This document shows positions 11,035 through 19,425 of a stretch of 64,000 nt of DNA, in pieces. The stretch is from Streptomyces sp. B21-105. GTDB taxonomy: Bacteria; Actinomycetota; Actinomycetes; Streptomycetales; Streptomycetaceae. The notes beneath the pieces are model-generated. The model saw nothing but the letters and a program-made list of their open reading frames with translations, was not told the DNA's origin and ran no database searches. The stretch lies in NCBI RefSeq assembly GCF_036898465.1, contig NZ_JARUMJ010000001.1:8432001-8496000 (forward strand). The letters run 5' to 3'. The stretch's first letter is position 1; each line of letters begins with the position of its first letter. The translations under genes were made by a program, and so were the position numbers.

Positions 11035-12158
11035 AGTACATCGACGAGTTCCAGGACCCCGAGCTCGCGCGCCGGCTCCTCGACGACATCCACGCCACGG
11101 TGACCAGGCCGTGGGCCCTGATGGAGGTGTGCGGAGGGCAGACGCACAGCATCATCCGGCACGGGATCGACCAACTCCTCCCGAAGCAGCTCGAGTTGAT
11201 CCACGGGCCGGGGTGCCCGGTGTGCGTGACCCCGCTCGAGGTCATCGACAAGGCCCTGGAGATCGCCTCCCGGCCGGAGGTGATCTTCTGTTCCTTCGGC
11301 GACATGCTGCGTGTGCCCGGCACGGGACGGGACCTGTTCCAGGTCCGGAGCGAGGGCGGCGACGTACGCGTCGTCTACTCGCCGCTCGACGCCCTGCGCA
11401 TCGCCCGGCAGAACCCCGACCGCCAGGTCGTGTTCTTCGGCATCGGCTTCGAGACGACGGCGCCCCCGAACGCCATGACGGTCCATCAGGCGCGGAAGCT
11501 GGGCATCGCCAACTTCAGCATGCTGGTCTCCCATGTCCGCGTGCCACCGGCCATCGAGGCGATCATGTCGTCGCCGAGCTGCCGTGTGCAGGGCTTCCTC
11601 GCGGCCGGTCACGTCTGCAGCGTGATGGGGATGGGGGAGTACCCGGGACTGGCGGAGCGCTTCCGCGTGCCGATCGTCGTGACGGGCTTCGAGCCGCTGG
11701 ACATCCTCGAAGGCGTGCGCCGCGCCGTCCGCCAGCTGGAACGCGGTGAGCACACCGTCGACAACGCCTACGCGCGGGCCGTGCGCCCGGAGGGCAACCC
11801 GGCCGCCCGCGCCATGCTGGAGGACGTCTTCGAGGTCACCGACCGTGCCTGGCGCGGCATCGGGGTGATCCCCGGCAGCGGTTGGCGGCTGTCGTCGAAG
11901 TACCGCGACCACGACGCCGAGCACCGCTTCCAGGTCGACGGCATCCGCACCGAGGAACCCGCCGCGTGCCGCAGTGGAGAGGTGCTCCAGGGACTGCTCA
12001 AGCCGCACGAGTGCGAGGCCTTCGGCACCGTGTGCACCCCGCGCACCCCCCTGGGAGCCACCATGGTCTCCAGCGAGGGCGCCTGCGCCGCGTACTACCT
12101 CTACCGGCGGCTCGACATGCCCGCCGCCAAGGCCAGGGAGGCGACCCCCGTTGTCTGA
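11031..12158 (+). CDS. hypD: Hydrogenase maturation protein HypD
   Basis: Iron-sulfur protein on which the Fe(CN)2CO unit is assembled together with HypC and HypE. Family motifs are all visible: [40 protein letters not shown], and the C-terminal cysteine set around [18 protein letters not shown] and [10 protein letters not shown]. The 375-residue length is normal. The last 8 nt overlap the TTG start proposed for hypE. Confidence 0.95.
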   Translation: MKYIDEFQDPELARRLLDDIHATVTRPWALMEVCGGQTHSIIRHGIDQLLPKQLELIHGPGCPVCVTPLEVIDKALEIASRPEVIFCSFGDMLRVPGTGRDLFQVRSEGGDVRVVYSPLDALRIARQNPDRQVVFFGIGFETTAPPNAMTVHQARKLGIANFSMLVSHVRVPPAIEAIMSSPSCRVQGFLAAGHVCSVMGMGEYPGLAERFRVPIVVTGFEPLDILEGVRRAVRQLERGEHTVDNAYARAVRPEGNPAARAMLEDVFEVTDRAWRGIGVIPGSGWRLSSKYRDHDAEHRFQVDGIRTEEPAACRSGEVLQGLLKPHECEAFGTVCTPRTPLGATMVSSEGACAAYYLYRRLDMPAAKAREATPVV

Positions 12159-13254
12159 CACCACCGCTGTCTCCGCCGCCGTCCCCGCAGCGGTCCCCGC
12201 CGCCGCTCTGGACATCGAGGCGTGGACGTGCCCGGCGCCCCTGCGTGACCGGCCGCGGGTCGTGATGGGCCACGGCGGCGGCGGAGCCCTGTCCGCCGAA
12301 CTGGTCCAGCAGATCTTCGCGCCGGCCTACGGGGGCGCGGCGCTCGCCCAGATGGGGGATGCCGCGGTCCTCCCGCTCGGCGGCGCCCGGCTGGCGTTCT
12401 CCACCGACTCCTACGTGGTGCGGCCGCTGTTCTTCCCCGGCGGCAGCATCGGCGACCTGGCGGTCAACGGCACCGTCAACGACCTCGCCATGAGCGGCGC
12501 CCGCGCCGCCTACCTCTCCTGCGGGTTCATCCTGGAGGAGGGCGTCGAGCTGGACGTGGTCACCCGCGTGTCCGAGGCGCTGGGCGCGGCCGCGCGCACC
12601 GCCGGAGTGGAGGTGGTCACCGGCGACACCAAGGTGGTGGAGGCCGGCCACGGCGACGGCATCTTCATCAACACCGCGGGCATCGGTCTCGTCCCGGCGG
12701 GCGTCGACCTGCGTCCGCAGCGGGTCGTCCCCGGCGATGTCGTGATCGTCAGCGGCGCCATCGGCGTCCACGGGGTGGCGATCATGAGCGTGCGTGAGGG
12801 CCTGGAGTTCGGCGTGGAGATCAAGAGCGACTGCGCGGCGCTCGGCGGCCTCGTCGACGCCATGCTCGCCGTCACCCCCGACCTTCACGTCCTGCGCGAC
12901 CCCACCCGGGGCGGCCTCGCCGCCACGCTCAACGAGATCGCGGCGGCCTCCGGCGCCGGGGTGGTCATCCGGGAACGCGACGTCCCGGTCCCGCCCGCCG
13001 TGGCCAACGCCTGCGCCGTGCTCGGACTGGACCCCCTGTACATCGCCAACGAGGGAAAGCTGGTCGCCTTCGTCCCGCGCGAGCACGCCGACGCCGTGCT
13101 CGAGGCGATGCGGGCCCATCCGCTGGGCGCGGACTCCGTGATCATCGGTGAGGCCGTCGAGGAGCATCCCGGCCTGGTCGTGACCCGGACCGGCCTGGGC
13201 GGGACGCGCGTCGTCGATCTGCCGATGGGGGAGCAACTGCCGCGCATCTGCTGA
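12151..13254 (+). CDS. hypE: Carbamoyl dehydratase HypE
   Basis: ATP-dependent enzyme that dehydrates the carbamoyl group on its C-terminal cysteine to thiocyanate. The protein ends LPRIC, the family's reactive C-terminus, and contains the HGGGG segment and AIR-synthase-like core ([15 protein letters not shown]). The TTG at 12151 gives 367 residues and an 8-nt overlap with hypD; the first 30 residues are Ala/Val/Pro-rich and a later start is possible. This is the last gene of the hyp operon. Confidence 0.92.
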   Translation: MSDTTAVSAAVPAAVPAAALDIEAWTCPAPLRDRPRVVMGHGGGGALSAELVQQIFAPAYGGAALAQMGDAAVLPLGGARLAFSTDSYVVRPLFFPGGSIGDLAVNGTVNDLAMSGARAAYLSCGFILEEGVELDVVTRVSEALGAAARTAGVEVVTGDTKVVEAGHGDGIFINTAGIGLVPAGVDLRPQRVVPGDVVIVSGAIGVHGVAIMSVREGLEFGVEIKSDCAALGGLVDAMLAVTPDLHVLRDPTRGGLAATLNEIAAASGAGVVIRERDVPVPPAVANACAVLGLDPLYIANEGKLVAFVPREHADAVLEAMRAHPLGADSVIIGEAVEEHPGLVVTRTGLGGTRVVDLPMGEQLPRIC

Positions 13255-13325
13255 CACGGCGCGCGCCGCTCGTCGGGTGGAGGAGAGCGACCGTCCGCCG
13301 GCCCGGCCCGGCCCTGACCGGGGGT

Positions 13326-13712
13326 TCAGCCCGCTCGGGGCCCGGACGGCGGGTCCTGCGGGTCCACGCCGCTTCTGGAGGAGGCGTCCTTCGTGCCGCT
13401 GGGTCGCTGGGAGCGGCCCCTGCGTCCGGTGTCCCGCCTGCCCTTCTCCTGCGCGTCGCCGTACTCCTCGCCGCTCGCGCCGGGACTCTCGACCGTTTCA
13501 CCCGGCACGGACTTCGTCTCCTCCGCGGATTTCGTCCGGCCGCGGCCCCGCTTCCCGGCGTGCTCACCCGGGTGGAACGAGCGACGGGCGCTCGGGTTGT
13601 CCTGTTGGCGCGTCTCGTCCACGTCGGGCGACCAGCCGTGGTGCTCGCCGCCCCGGTGACGGCTGGGACCCTCTCCGTGCGGTGGTTCGGACGAACGTGG
13701 TTTCTTCGACAT
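13326..13712 (-). CDS. Disordered, highly charged small protein (128 aa)
   Basis: Begins MSKKPRSSEPPHGEGPSRHR and is dominated by Gly, Arg, Glu, Ser, Lys and Pro throughout, with no hydrophobic core, so it is probably intrinsically disordered. Third codon positions are strongly GC, as in neighbouring genes, which supports real coding. The ribosome site is weak (GGCGGA). An AT-rich inverted repeat lies about 45 bp upstream (13755-13800). No family assigned; similar hydrophilic proteins are common in Streptomyces and some are stress-related. Confidence 0.6.
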   Translation of the reverse strand: MSKKPRSSEPPHGEGPSRHRGGEHHGWSPDVDETRQQDNPSARRSFHPGEHAGKRGRGRTKSAEETKSVPGETVESPGASGEEYGDAQEKGRRDTGRRGRSQRPSGTKDASSRSGVDPQDPPSGPRAG

Positions 13713-13754
13713 GGTCCGATCCGCCCTTTCGCGGTCAGCGGGGACGCCGCTCAC

Positions 13755-13800
13755 GCCCACCCGATATACGTAAATTATCCACTCTTGCGTACGGGTGGGC
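13755..13800. promoter_or_regulatory. Long inverted repeat with AT-rich centre upstream of the disordered-protein gene
   Basis: Arms GCCCACCC and GGGTGGGC (13755-13762, 13793-13800) enclose a second short pair (TACG, CGTA) and the only strongly AT-rich stretch nearby. On the minus strand GATAAT (13779-13774) could serve as a -10 element; no good -35 was found. Confidence 0.4.
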
Positions 13801-13823
13801 ATGTCGTGGGGGTGATCGGAGCG

Positions 13824-13859
13824 CGACGGCCCGCCGGTGGGGAGTCCGGCGGGCCGTCG
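13824..13859 (-). terminator. Terminator of the arabinofuranosidase gene
   Basis: Perfect 14-bp stem (CGACGGCCCGCCGG and its complement) with an 8-nt loop, 17 nt past the stop codon of the GH54 gene. No T-run, which is usual in Streptomyces. Confidence 0.7.
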
Positions 13860-13876
13860 GTGACCGGTGAGTCGGG

Positions 13877-15406
13877 TCAGGGGGCGATGTCCCACTGCTG
13901 GCAGACGTTGTCGAGCTGCTGCCACTGGCGGACCGCGGTGCCGTTGGCCGTTCCGCAGTTCGTGACGTCCAGCGTCATGCCGGTGTTGACGTTGGAGATC
14001 GTGTAGTGGGTGCCGACCCTCGTGACGTCCCACTGCTGGCAGCGGTTGCCGAGCGAGGCCCACAGCTGGACGGCCGTCCCGTTGGACTGCGCGCAGTTCT
14101 TGTCGTCCAGGACCGTGCCGCTGTTGACGTTGGTGATGGTGTAGTGGCCGTTGCCCGCGGCGGCGAACTTCCACTGCTGGCAGGCGTTGCCGAGCGAGGA
14201 CCAGAGGTCGACCGCCGTCCCGTTGCCGGTGCCGCAGTTGACCGCGTCCAGGACCTTGCCGGAGCCGGGGTTGGTCAGCCGGTAGGCGGTGCCGGCGACG
14301 GGGAAGGTGACGGCCGGGGTGGTGTAGCCGACGGAGGTGATGTTGGCCTGCACCGCGTTGTCGGCGGCGTTGGTCGGGTAGCCGGAGGTCATGACGCCTT
14401 CGAAGAAGGAGCCGTCCGACCCGTTGCTGTTGTCACCGCCGGTGCCGAGGACGATGGAGCCCTCCAGGTGCATGGGGGTGTATCCGCCGAGGTTGGGCAG
14501 TGCCCCGTCGTACCAGGTCGTCAGTGAGCCCGATTGCGCGTTGCCGCCCTTGATGGCGTAGGTCGTCTTGCCGTTGTTCTTCTCCATGGCGGTGACGTAT
14601 TCGCTGGAGTTTCCGGTGTTGGCCGAGTTGGCGCCGTTCCCTCCGAAGAACAGCCCGTTCTCCAGGTCGGCCTCGACCCAGGGGCCCGATCCGGCGCCCG
14701 CACAGGAGAACCAGCACTCCGTGCCGAAGTTGATCGCGTCCATGTGGCCGTTGCCGGTGTCGTTGCCGGACGTCTCGGCGTTGCCGTAGTCGAAGCAGCA
14801 GCGGTTGTTCACGTGGTGGCCGCTGGTCACCATGTAGGCGCCCTCGGGGGAGCTGCCGGTGGCGATGCCCGTGGTGCTGTTGTCGCGGTAGCCGACGCCG
14901 GCGGACACGAAGACGCCGTACGCGGCGTGACCGCCGACGGTGACCGGCAGCGCGTTGGCGATCGCGCCCACGTCCTGCCCGCCGTTGCCGCCCGGCCCCT
15001 CGATGGTCAGGTCGTTGTGGTTCGCGCTCTGGTCGTAGATCTTGGTGATGACGCAGGTCGTGCCCGAGCAGAAGGAGTCCTGCGCCGCCGCGTTGGCGTA
15101 GCCGCCGGCGCTGAGGAGGCCGATGTCGGCGGTGGCGGAGTCCGAGGCGCGCTTGACCTGGTAGAGAGAGCCGTTGTAGGCGGCGTAGAGCGCCCGTGTG
15201 GTGCTGTGGGCGGCGGCGCAGGGAGTGCCCGCGGACGCGTAGATGTCGCACGGCAGGGACGAGGCGGCCTCGGCCGTGCCCGCGGTGCTGATGACCCCGG
15301 CCAGGAGGCCGGCGAGCAGTGCGAGGACTGCGCCCACCACCCTCAGGCGAAGCCCTTTCAGGTGTCTGGCTATCACTGTGAACCTCTTCCGTCGTGCGTT
15401 CTTCAC
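13877..15406 (-). CDS. Secreted GH54 alpha-L-arabinofuranosidase with ricin-type lectin domain
   Basis: Removes arabinofuranosyl side chains from plant arabinan or arabinoxylan outside the cell. A long basic signal peptide (residues 1-48, cleaved after TAEA) is followed by an ArfB-type catalytic domain (about 50-370) with typical motifs CDIYASAGTPCAAAHSTTRA, DQSANHNDL, FGTECWFS and EADLENGLFFGG. Residues 373-509 form a CBM13/ricin B lectin with three QxW repeats (CQQWKF, CQQWDV, CQQWDI). Fungal GH54 enzymes usually carry CBM42 instead. Two LacI-type operator sequences lie upstream. Confidence 0.9.
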   Translation of the reverse strand: MKNARRKRFTVIARHLKGLRLRVVGAVLALLAGLLAGVISTAGTAEAASSLPCDIYASAGTPCAAAHSTTRALYAAYNGSLYQVKRASDSATADIGLLSAGGYANAAAQDSFCSGTTCVITKIYDQSANHNDLTIEGPGGNGGQDVGAIANALPVTVGGHAAYGVFVSAGVGYRDNSTTGIATGSSPEGAYMVTSGHHVNNRCCFDYGNAETSGNDTGNGHMDAINFGTECWFSCAGAGSGPWVEADLENGLFFGGNGANSANTGNSSEYVTAMEKNNGKTTYAIKGGNAQSGSLTTWYDGALPNLGGYTPMHLEGSIVLGTGGDNSNGSDGSFFEGVMTSGYPTNAADNAVQANITSVGYTTPAVTFPVAGTAYRLTNPGSGKVLDAVNCGTGNGTAVDLWSSLGNACQQWKFAAAGNGHYTITNVNSGTVLDDKNCAQSNGTAVQLWASLGNRCQQWDVTRVGTHYTISNVNTGMTLDVTNCGTANGTAVRQWQQLDNVCQQWDIAP

Positions 15407-15460
15407 TGGCCCGGTGCCGAAGGGCGCGGGCAGCGCGGGACGGCCAGCCGGCGAACGAAA

Positions 15461-15478
15461 ATTGTGAGCGCTAACAAT
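15461..15478. promoter_or_regulatory. LacI-family operator upstream of the GH54 gene
   Basis: ATTGTGAGCGCTAACAAT is a near-perfect palindrome centred on GCGC, the form bound by LacI/GalR-type sugar repressors. It lies 55 bp ahead of the GH54 start. No LacI-type gene is in this window. Confidence 0.75.
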
Positions 15479-15627
15479 CGAGAAAGCCGGATGTCACCAC
15501 TCATCCGAGCTGTGGGGGGCGAGGGTGTGAACGGTTCGTCGGCGGCTCTGTGTCGGAGTTGGTCCAGGGGTGTGCCTGGACGGTTCTCATGCGGTCGGCG
15601 GTGATCGACCGGTCCCGTGACTCCGTC

Positions 15628-15656
15628 TTTTTACGCCGGTGTGAACATCGGGTCAA
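15628..15656 (-). promoter_or_regulatory. Candidate promoter for the GH54 gene
   Basis: Minus-strand TTGACC (-35) and TAAAAA (-10) are spaced by 17 bp. It lies about 220 bp upstream of the GH54 start, with the operator at 15461 downstream of it. Confidence 0.35.
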
Positions 15657-15734
15657 CACTGCTGAACAGTCAAGAGTATGGAAACAAAGGTCATGCCATT
15701 CCTTGACCTTCATTTCTGTTATGCCGGAGCAGAA

Positions 15735-15750
15735 TGTGGGCGCTAACAAT
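15735..15750. promoter_or_regulatory. Second LacI-type operator-like sequence
   Basis: TGTGGGCGCTAACAAT matches the operator at 15461 in its GCGCTAACAAT half; the other half is degenerate. Spacing of about 274 bp between the two could allow looping. Confidence 0.5.
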
Positions 15751-15793
15751 CCACCGACGGCATCGGCCAAAGAGGTCTCGACGTGAACCGGAG

Positions 15794-16678
15794 TCACCGG
15801 AACATCGCCCGGATGATTCCCACGGTGCGGGCCAGATGCGGTTCGGAGCGGTCCGCGCGGTGGGCGACGGCCAGTTCCACGCGGGCGTCCGGCCCGGCCA
15901 GCGGCAGGTAGGTGACGCCGTCGAGCGCGAGGGCCGTCACGGGTTCGGGCACGACCGCGAGGCCGAGACCGCCGGCCACCAGGGTGACCAGCGTCGAGGT
16001 CTCGCCGACCTCGTGGCGGATGTGCGGCTCGACGCCGGCCTCGCGCAGGAGGCCCAGGACGACGTCGTACATCACGGACCGGCGGTCGGCGGAGTGCACG
16101 ATCAGATCGGCGCCGGCGAGGTCCGCGGCGCGCAGCCGCTTCCGGCGGGCGAGCCGGTGGTCGACCGGTACGGCGACGACCAGCCGGTCCCGGCGCAGGG
16201 TGTGCACGGTGAGGGAGAGGCCGGCCGCCACGGGACGCAGCAGCGCGACGTCGATCGCTCCGGTGCGCAGCGCCTCGACCTGGTCGGGCGCGAGCATCTC
16301 GCCGCGGAAGGAGAGGTCGACGCCGGGAAGCTCCTTCGTGAGCCGCCGCGAGAGGGCGGGCAGCACGCTGTACGTCGCCGATCCCACGCACCCGATCGCG
16401 AGGTGGCCCACCGCGCCGGCCGCGACGAGCCGTGCGTGCTGCGCCGCCTCGTCGACGCCGGCGAGGATCGCGCGCGCCCGCCCGAGATAGGCCCGGCCGG
16501 CCTCGGTGAGGTCGACGCGGCGGGTCGTGCGGTGCAGCAGCTCCACGCCGAGCTCGGCCTCGAGCTGCCGGATCTGCGTGGAGAGCGGCGGCTGCGCCAT
16601 GTGCAGCCGCTCGGCGGCACGACCGAAGTGACGCTCCTCGGCCACGGCCACGAAGTACCGCAGATGTCGCAGATCCAT
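15794..16678 (-). CDS. LysR-family regulator divergent from pcaFIJ
   Basis: 294 residues with an N-terminal winged HTH (MDLRHLRYFVAVAEERHFGR, QPPLSTQIRQLE) and a periplasmic-binding-like effector domain. It is transcribed away from the beta-ketoadipate genes, with 71 bp between the two starts that hold a palindromic LysR box. The likely role is activation of pcaFIJ in response to a pathway intermediate such as an oxoadipate or muconate, as known for CatR/PcaQ-type regulators. The effector cannot be told from sequence. Confidence 0.85.
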   Translation of the reverse strand: MDLRHLRYFVAVAEERHFGRAAERLHMAQPPLSTQIRQLEAELGVELLHRTTRRVDLTEAGRAYLGRARAILAGVDEAAQHARLVAAGAVGHLAIGCVGSATYSVLPALSRRLTKELPGVDLSFRGEMLAPDQVEALRTGAIDVALLRPVAAGLSLTVHTLRRDRLVVAVPVDHRLARRKRLRAADLAGADLIVHSADRRSVMYDVVLGLLREAGVEPHIRHEVGETSTLVTLVAGGLGLAVVPEPVTALALDGVTYLPLAGPDARVELAVAHRADRSEPHLARTVGIIRAMFR

Positions 16679-16686
16679 ATCTCATC

Positions 16687-16708
16687 CATATCAATCAGCT
16701 CGGATATG
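16687..16708. promoter_or_regulatory. LysR-type operator between the regulator and pcaF
   Basis: CATATC-N10-GATATG is a perfect inverted repeat and fits the ATC-N9/10-GAT form of LysR boxes. It lies 9 bp from the LysR start and overlaps the region just upstream of the candidate pcaF promoter (TTCAGA 16714, TAGCGT 16737). Confidence 0.6.
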
Positions 16709-16749
16709 CGTACTTCAGAATATCGCGGGCCGGGATTAGCGTCACCGTC

Positions 16750-17955
16750 ATGAGTGCTTTCCTGTACGCCGCGACCCGGACGCCGTTCGGCCGCTTCAAC
16801 GGCGCGCTGGCCGGGGTCCGGCCCGACGACCTCGCCGCCGCCGCGATCACCTCGACGCTCGCCCGGGTGCCGGGCCTCGACCCCGCCGCGATCGACGACG
16901 TGGTGTGGGGCAACGCCAACGGCGCCGGCGAGGAGAACCGCAACGTCGGCCGTATGGCGGCGCTGCTCGCCGGGCTTCCGGTGAGCGTGCCCGGCACCAC
17001 CGTCAACCGGCTGTGCGGCTCGAGCCTCGACGCGGCGATGGCGGCCGGCCGGATGATCGAGACCGGCGACGCCGAGGTGGTGCTGACCGGCGGCGTCGAG
17101 TCGATGACCCGGGCGCCGTGGGTGCTGCCCAAGTCGGCGAAGCCGTTCCCGGCCGGCGACGTCACCGCGGTGTCGACCACACTCGGCTGGCGGCTCGTCA
17201 ACCCGCGGATGCCGAAGGAGTGGACGGTCAGCCTCGGCGAGGCGAACGAGCAGCTCCGGGAGCGCTTCGACATCTCCCGCGAACGGCAGGACGAGTTCGC
17301 CGCCCGCTCCCACCGACTCGCCCACCGGGCATGGGAGTCGGGCTTCTACGACGACCTGGTGACGCCCGTCGAAGGCGTCGGCCTGACCCGCGACGAGAGC
17401 ATCCGGGCCGGCTCCACGCCGGAGGTGCTGGCGGGGCTGAAGCCGGTCTTCCGGACACCGGAGCAGGGCGGCGCCATCACGGCGGGCAACGCCAGCCCGC
17501 TCAACGACGGCGCCTCCGCGGTGCTGCTGGGCAGCGAGAAGGCCGCGGCCGTGATCGGGGCCGACCCGATCGCCCGCATCGCCGGCCGCGGCGTGAGCGC
17601 GCTGGAGCCACAGGCCTTCGGCTACGCCCCGGTCGAGGCCGCGAACCGGGCGCTGGCCCGGGCCGGGATCGGCTGGGACCAGGTGGGCGCGGTCGAACTC
17701 AACGAAGCCTTCGCCGTGCAGTCGCTCGCCTGCCTCGACGCGTGGAAGGTCGACCCGGACCTCGTCAACCAGAAGGGCGGCGCCATCGCGATCGGCCACC
17801 CGCTGGGCGCCTCGGGCGGCCGCGTCCTCGGCACACTGGCCAAGGTGCTGCGCGAGACCCGGCAGCGCTACGGCGTCGCCGCGATCTGCATCGGGGTCGG
17901 CCAGGGCCTGGCCGTCGTCCTCGAGAACTGCGACCTCACGGGGGCGACCCGGTGA
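16750..17955 (+). CDS. pcaF: 3-oxoadipyl-CoA thiolase
   Basis: Last step of the beta-ketoadipate pathway: splits 3-oxoadipyl-CoA with CoA into succinyl-CoA and acetyl-CoA. Thiolase signatures are complete: nucleophile Cys89 in NRLCGSS, NEAFA, GGAIAIGHPLGASG and the C-terminal CIGVGQG. 401 residues, normal. No ribosome site precedes the ATG, and the candidate -10 element ends 7 nt before it, so the mRNA may be leaderless. pcaI overlaps the stop by 4 nt. Confidence 0.9.
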   Translation: MSAFLYAATRTPFGRFNGALAGVRPDDLAAAAITSTLARVPGLDPAAIDDVVWGNANGAGEENRNVGRMAALLAGLPVSVPGTTVNRLCGSSLDAAMAAGRMIETGDAEVVLTGGVESMTRAPWVLPKSAKPFPAGDVTAVSTTLGWRLVNPRMPKEWTVSLGEANEQLRERFDISRERQDEFAARSHRLAHRAWESGFYDDLVTPVEGVGLTRDESIRAGSTPEVLAGLKPVFRTPEQGGAITAGNASPLNDGASAVLLGSEKAAAVIGADPIARIAGRGVSALEPQAFGYAPVEAANRALARAGIGWDQVGAVELNEAFAVQSLACLDAWKVDPDLVNQKGGAIAIGHPLGASGGRVLGTLAKVLRETRQRYGVAAICIGVGQGLAVVLENCDLTGATR

Positions 17956-18647
17956 GCCGCGCGGACATCGTCGACAGCACCGACGCCGCGGTCGCCGGGA
18001 TCGAGGACGGCTCCACGGTCCTCGTCGGCGGCTTCGGCCTGGCCGGGATGCCGTTCGACCTGATCGACGCGCTCATCCGGCAGGGCGCGAAGGACCTCAC
18101 GATCGTGTCCAACAACGCCGGCAACGGCGACGTCGGGCTGGCCGCGCTGCTGGCCGCCGGCCGGGTGCGCAAGGTGCTCTGCTCCTTCCCGCGCCAGGCC
18201 GACTCCTGGGTCTTCGACGGCCTCTACCGGGCGGGAAAGATCGAGCTGGAGGTCGTGCCGCAGGGCAACCTCGCCGAGCGGATGCGTGCGGCCGGGGCCG
18301 GCATCGGCGCGTTCTACTGCCCGACCGCGGTCGGCACACCGCTCGCCGAGGGCAAGGAGGTCCGGGAGATCGACGGCCGTACGTACCTGCTGGAATACCC
18401 CATCAAGGGCGACTACGCGCTGATCGGCGCGCACCGCGCGGACACGCTGGGCAACCTCGTCTACCGCAAGACCGCCCGCAACTTCGGACCGGTCATGGCC
18501 ACCGCCGCGACGACGACCGTCGTCCAGGTCGACGACATCGTCGCACCCGGGACGCTCGACCCGGAGGCCGTCGTCACCCCGTCCATCTACGTCGACCGGG
18601 TCGTCCAGGTGGCGGCCCGTCGCTACACCGTCCAGGGGGCACGATGA
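17952..18647 (+). CDS. pcaI: 3-oxoadipate CoA-transferase subunit A
   Basis: Alpha subunit of the class I CoA-transferase that activates 3-oxoadipate with succinyl-CoA. It has the family oxyanion motif VGGFGLAGMP near residue 25 and NNAGNGDVGLA. 231 residues. The GTG start is set by overlap with pcaF; the stop overlaps pcaJ. A related substrate such as acetoacetate is possible from sequence alone, but adjacency to pcaF favours oxoadipate. Confidence 0.87.
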   Translation: MSRADIVDSTDAAVAGIEDGSTVLVGGFGLAGMPFDLIDALIRQGAKDLTIVSNNAGNGDVGLAALLAAGRVRKVLCSFPRQADSWVFDGLYRAGKIELEVVPQGNLAERMRAAGAGIGAFYCPTAVGTPLAEGKEVREIDGRTYLLEYPIKGDYALIGAHRADTLGNLVYRKTARNFGPVMATAATTTVVQVDDIVAPGTLDPEAVVTPSIYVDRVVQVAARRYTVQGAR

Positions 18648-19294
18648 CCACCACGCCTATCGATCATCGTCTCTCCATGGACGAACTGGCCGCCGTCATC
18701 GCCCGGGACATCCCGGCCGGCGCGTTCGTCAATCTCGGCATCGGCCAGCCCACCAAGATCGCCGACCATCTGCCGGCCGGCTCCGGGGTGGTGCTGCACA
18801 CCGAGAACGGCATGCTCAACATGGGCCCGAAGGCCGAGGGCGACGCGGTCGACCCCGACCTGACCAACGCGGGCAAGGTCCCGGTGACGGAGCTGCCGGG
18901 GGCCGCGTACTTCCACCACGCCGACTCCTTCGCCATGATGCGCGGCGGGCACCTGGACGTCTGCGTCCTCGGCGCCTACCAGGTCGCCTTCACCGGCGAC
19001 CTCGCCAACTGGACCACCGGCAAGCCGGACGACATCCCCGCGGTCGGCGGCGCCATGGACCTCGCCATCGGCGCCAAGGACGTCTACGTGATGATGACGC
19101 TCTTCACCCGCTCCGGCGAACCCAAGCTCGTGGCGCAGTGCACCTATCCCCTCACCGGCGTCGGCTGCGTCAGCCGCGTCTACACCGACCACGGCGTCTT
19201 CGACGTCGGCCCCGACGGCCTACGGATCCGGGAGACGTACGGCATCGGCGCCGGCGAACTCGCGGAGCGACTCGGCATCACGCCGCCCTCCTGA
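18644..19294 (+). CDS. pcaJ: 3-oxoadipate CoA-transferase subunit B
   Basis: Beta subunit of the same enzyme, carrying the catalytic Glu54 in HTENGMLNMGP, which forms the glutamyl-CoA intermediate. GIGQPTKIADHL and a C-terminal GVGCVSRVYTDHGVFDV match the family. 216 residues. Its transcript runs toward the ABC exporter on the other strand. Confidence 0.88.
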   Translation: MTTTPIDHRLSMDELAAVIARDIPAGAFVNLGIGQPTKIADHLPAGSGVVLHTENGMLNMGPKAEGDAVDPDLTNAGKVPVTELPGAAYFHHADSFAMMRGGHLDVCVLGAYQVAFTGDLANWTTGKPDDIPAVGGAMDLAIGAKDVYVMMTLFTRSGEPKLVAQCTYPLTGVGCVSRVYTDHGVFDVGPDGLRIRETYGIGAGELAERLGITPPS

Positions 19295-19315
19295 TCGTCG
19301 CGGACGAGGAGCGCG

Positions 19316-19409
19316 GGCGGCGAGGGCGGACGATGCCACAGGCCGGCCTCGGACGCGGGGCCGGCCCCCTCACGGCCGGTCTCCCCGCCGTCCCCTCGCC
19401 CTCGTCGCC
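19316..19409. terminator. Nested GC-rich stem-loop between convergent pcaJ and the ABC permease
   Basis: Outer arms at 19316-19328 and 19397-19409 pair over 12 of 13 positions. An inner pair of GGCCGGCC octamers (19341-19348, 19359-19366) can form a second stem. It may end both transcripts. Confidence 0.4.
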
Positions 19410-19425
19410 CCGCCGGGCGGAAGGG

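Larger units (their letters stand above)
15407..15793. other. 387-bp regulatory gap between the GH54 and LysR genes
   Basis: No gene is supported here. It holds the GH54 control region: two operator sequences (15461-15478, 15735-15750), a candidate promoter (15628-15656) and an inverted repeat AAGGTCA/TGACCTT (15687-15693, 15704-15710) with a 10-nt loop, which may terminate the LysR transcript. Confidence 0.6.

Noticed and set aside
13713..14174. Upstream extension of the disordered-protein frame
   Set aside because: It runs through the intergenic palindrome and the GH54 terminator and is a shadow of the lectin domain; the ATG at 13712 is the first with suitable context.
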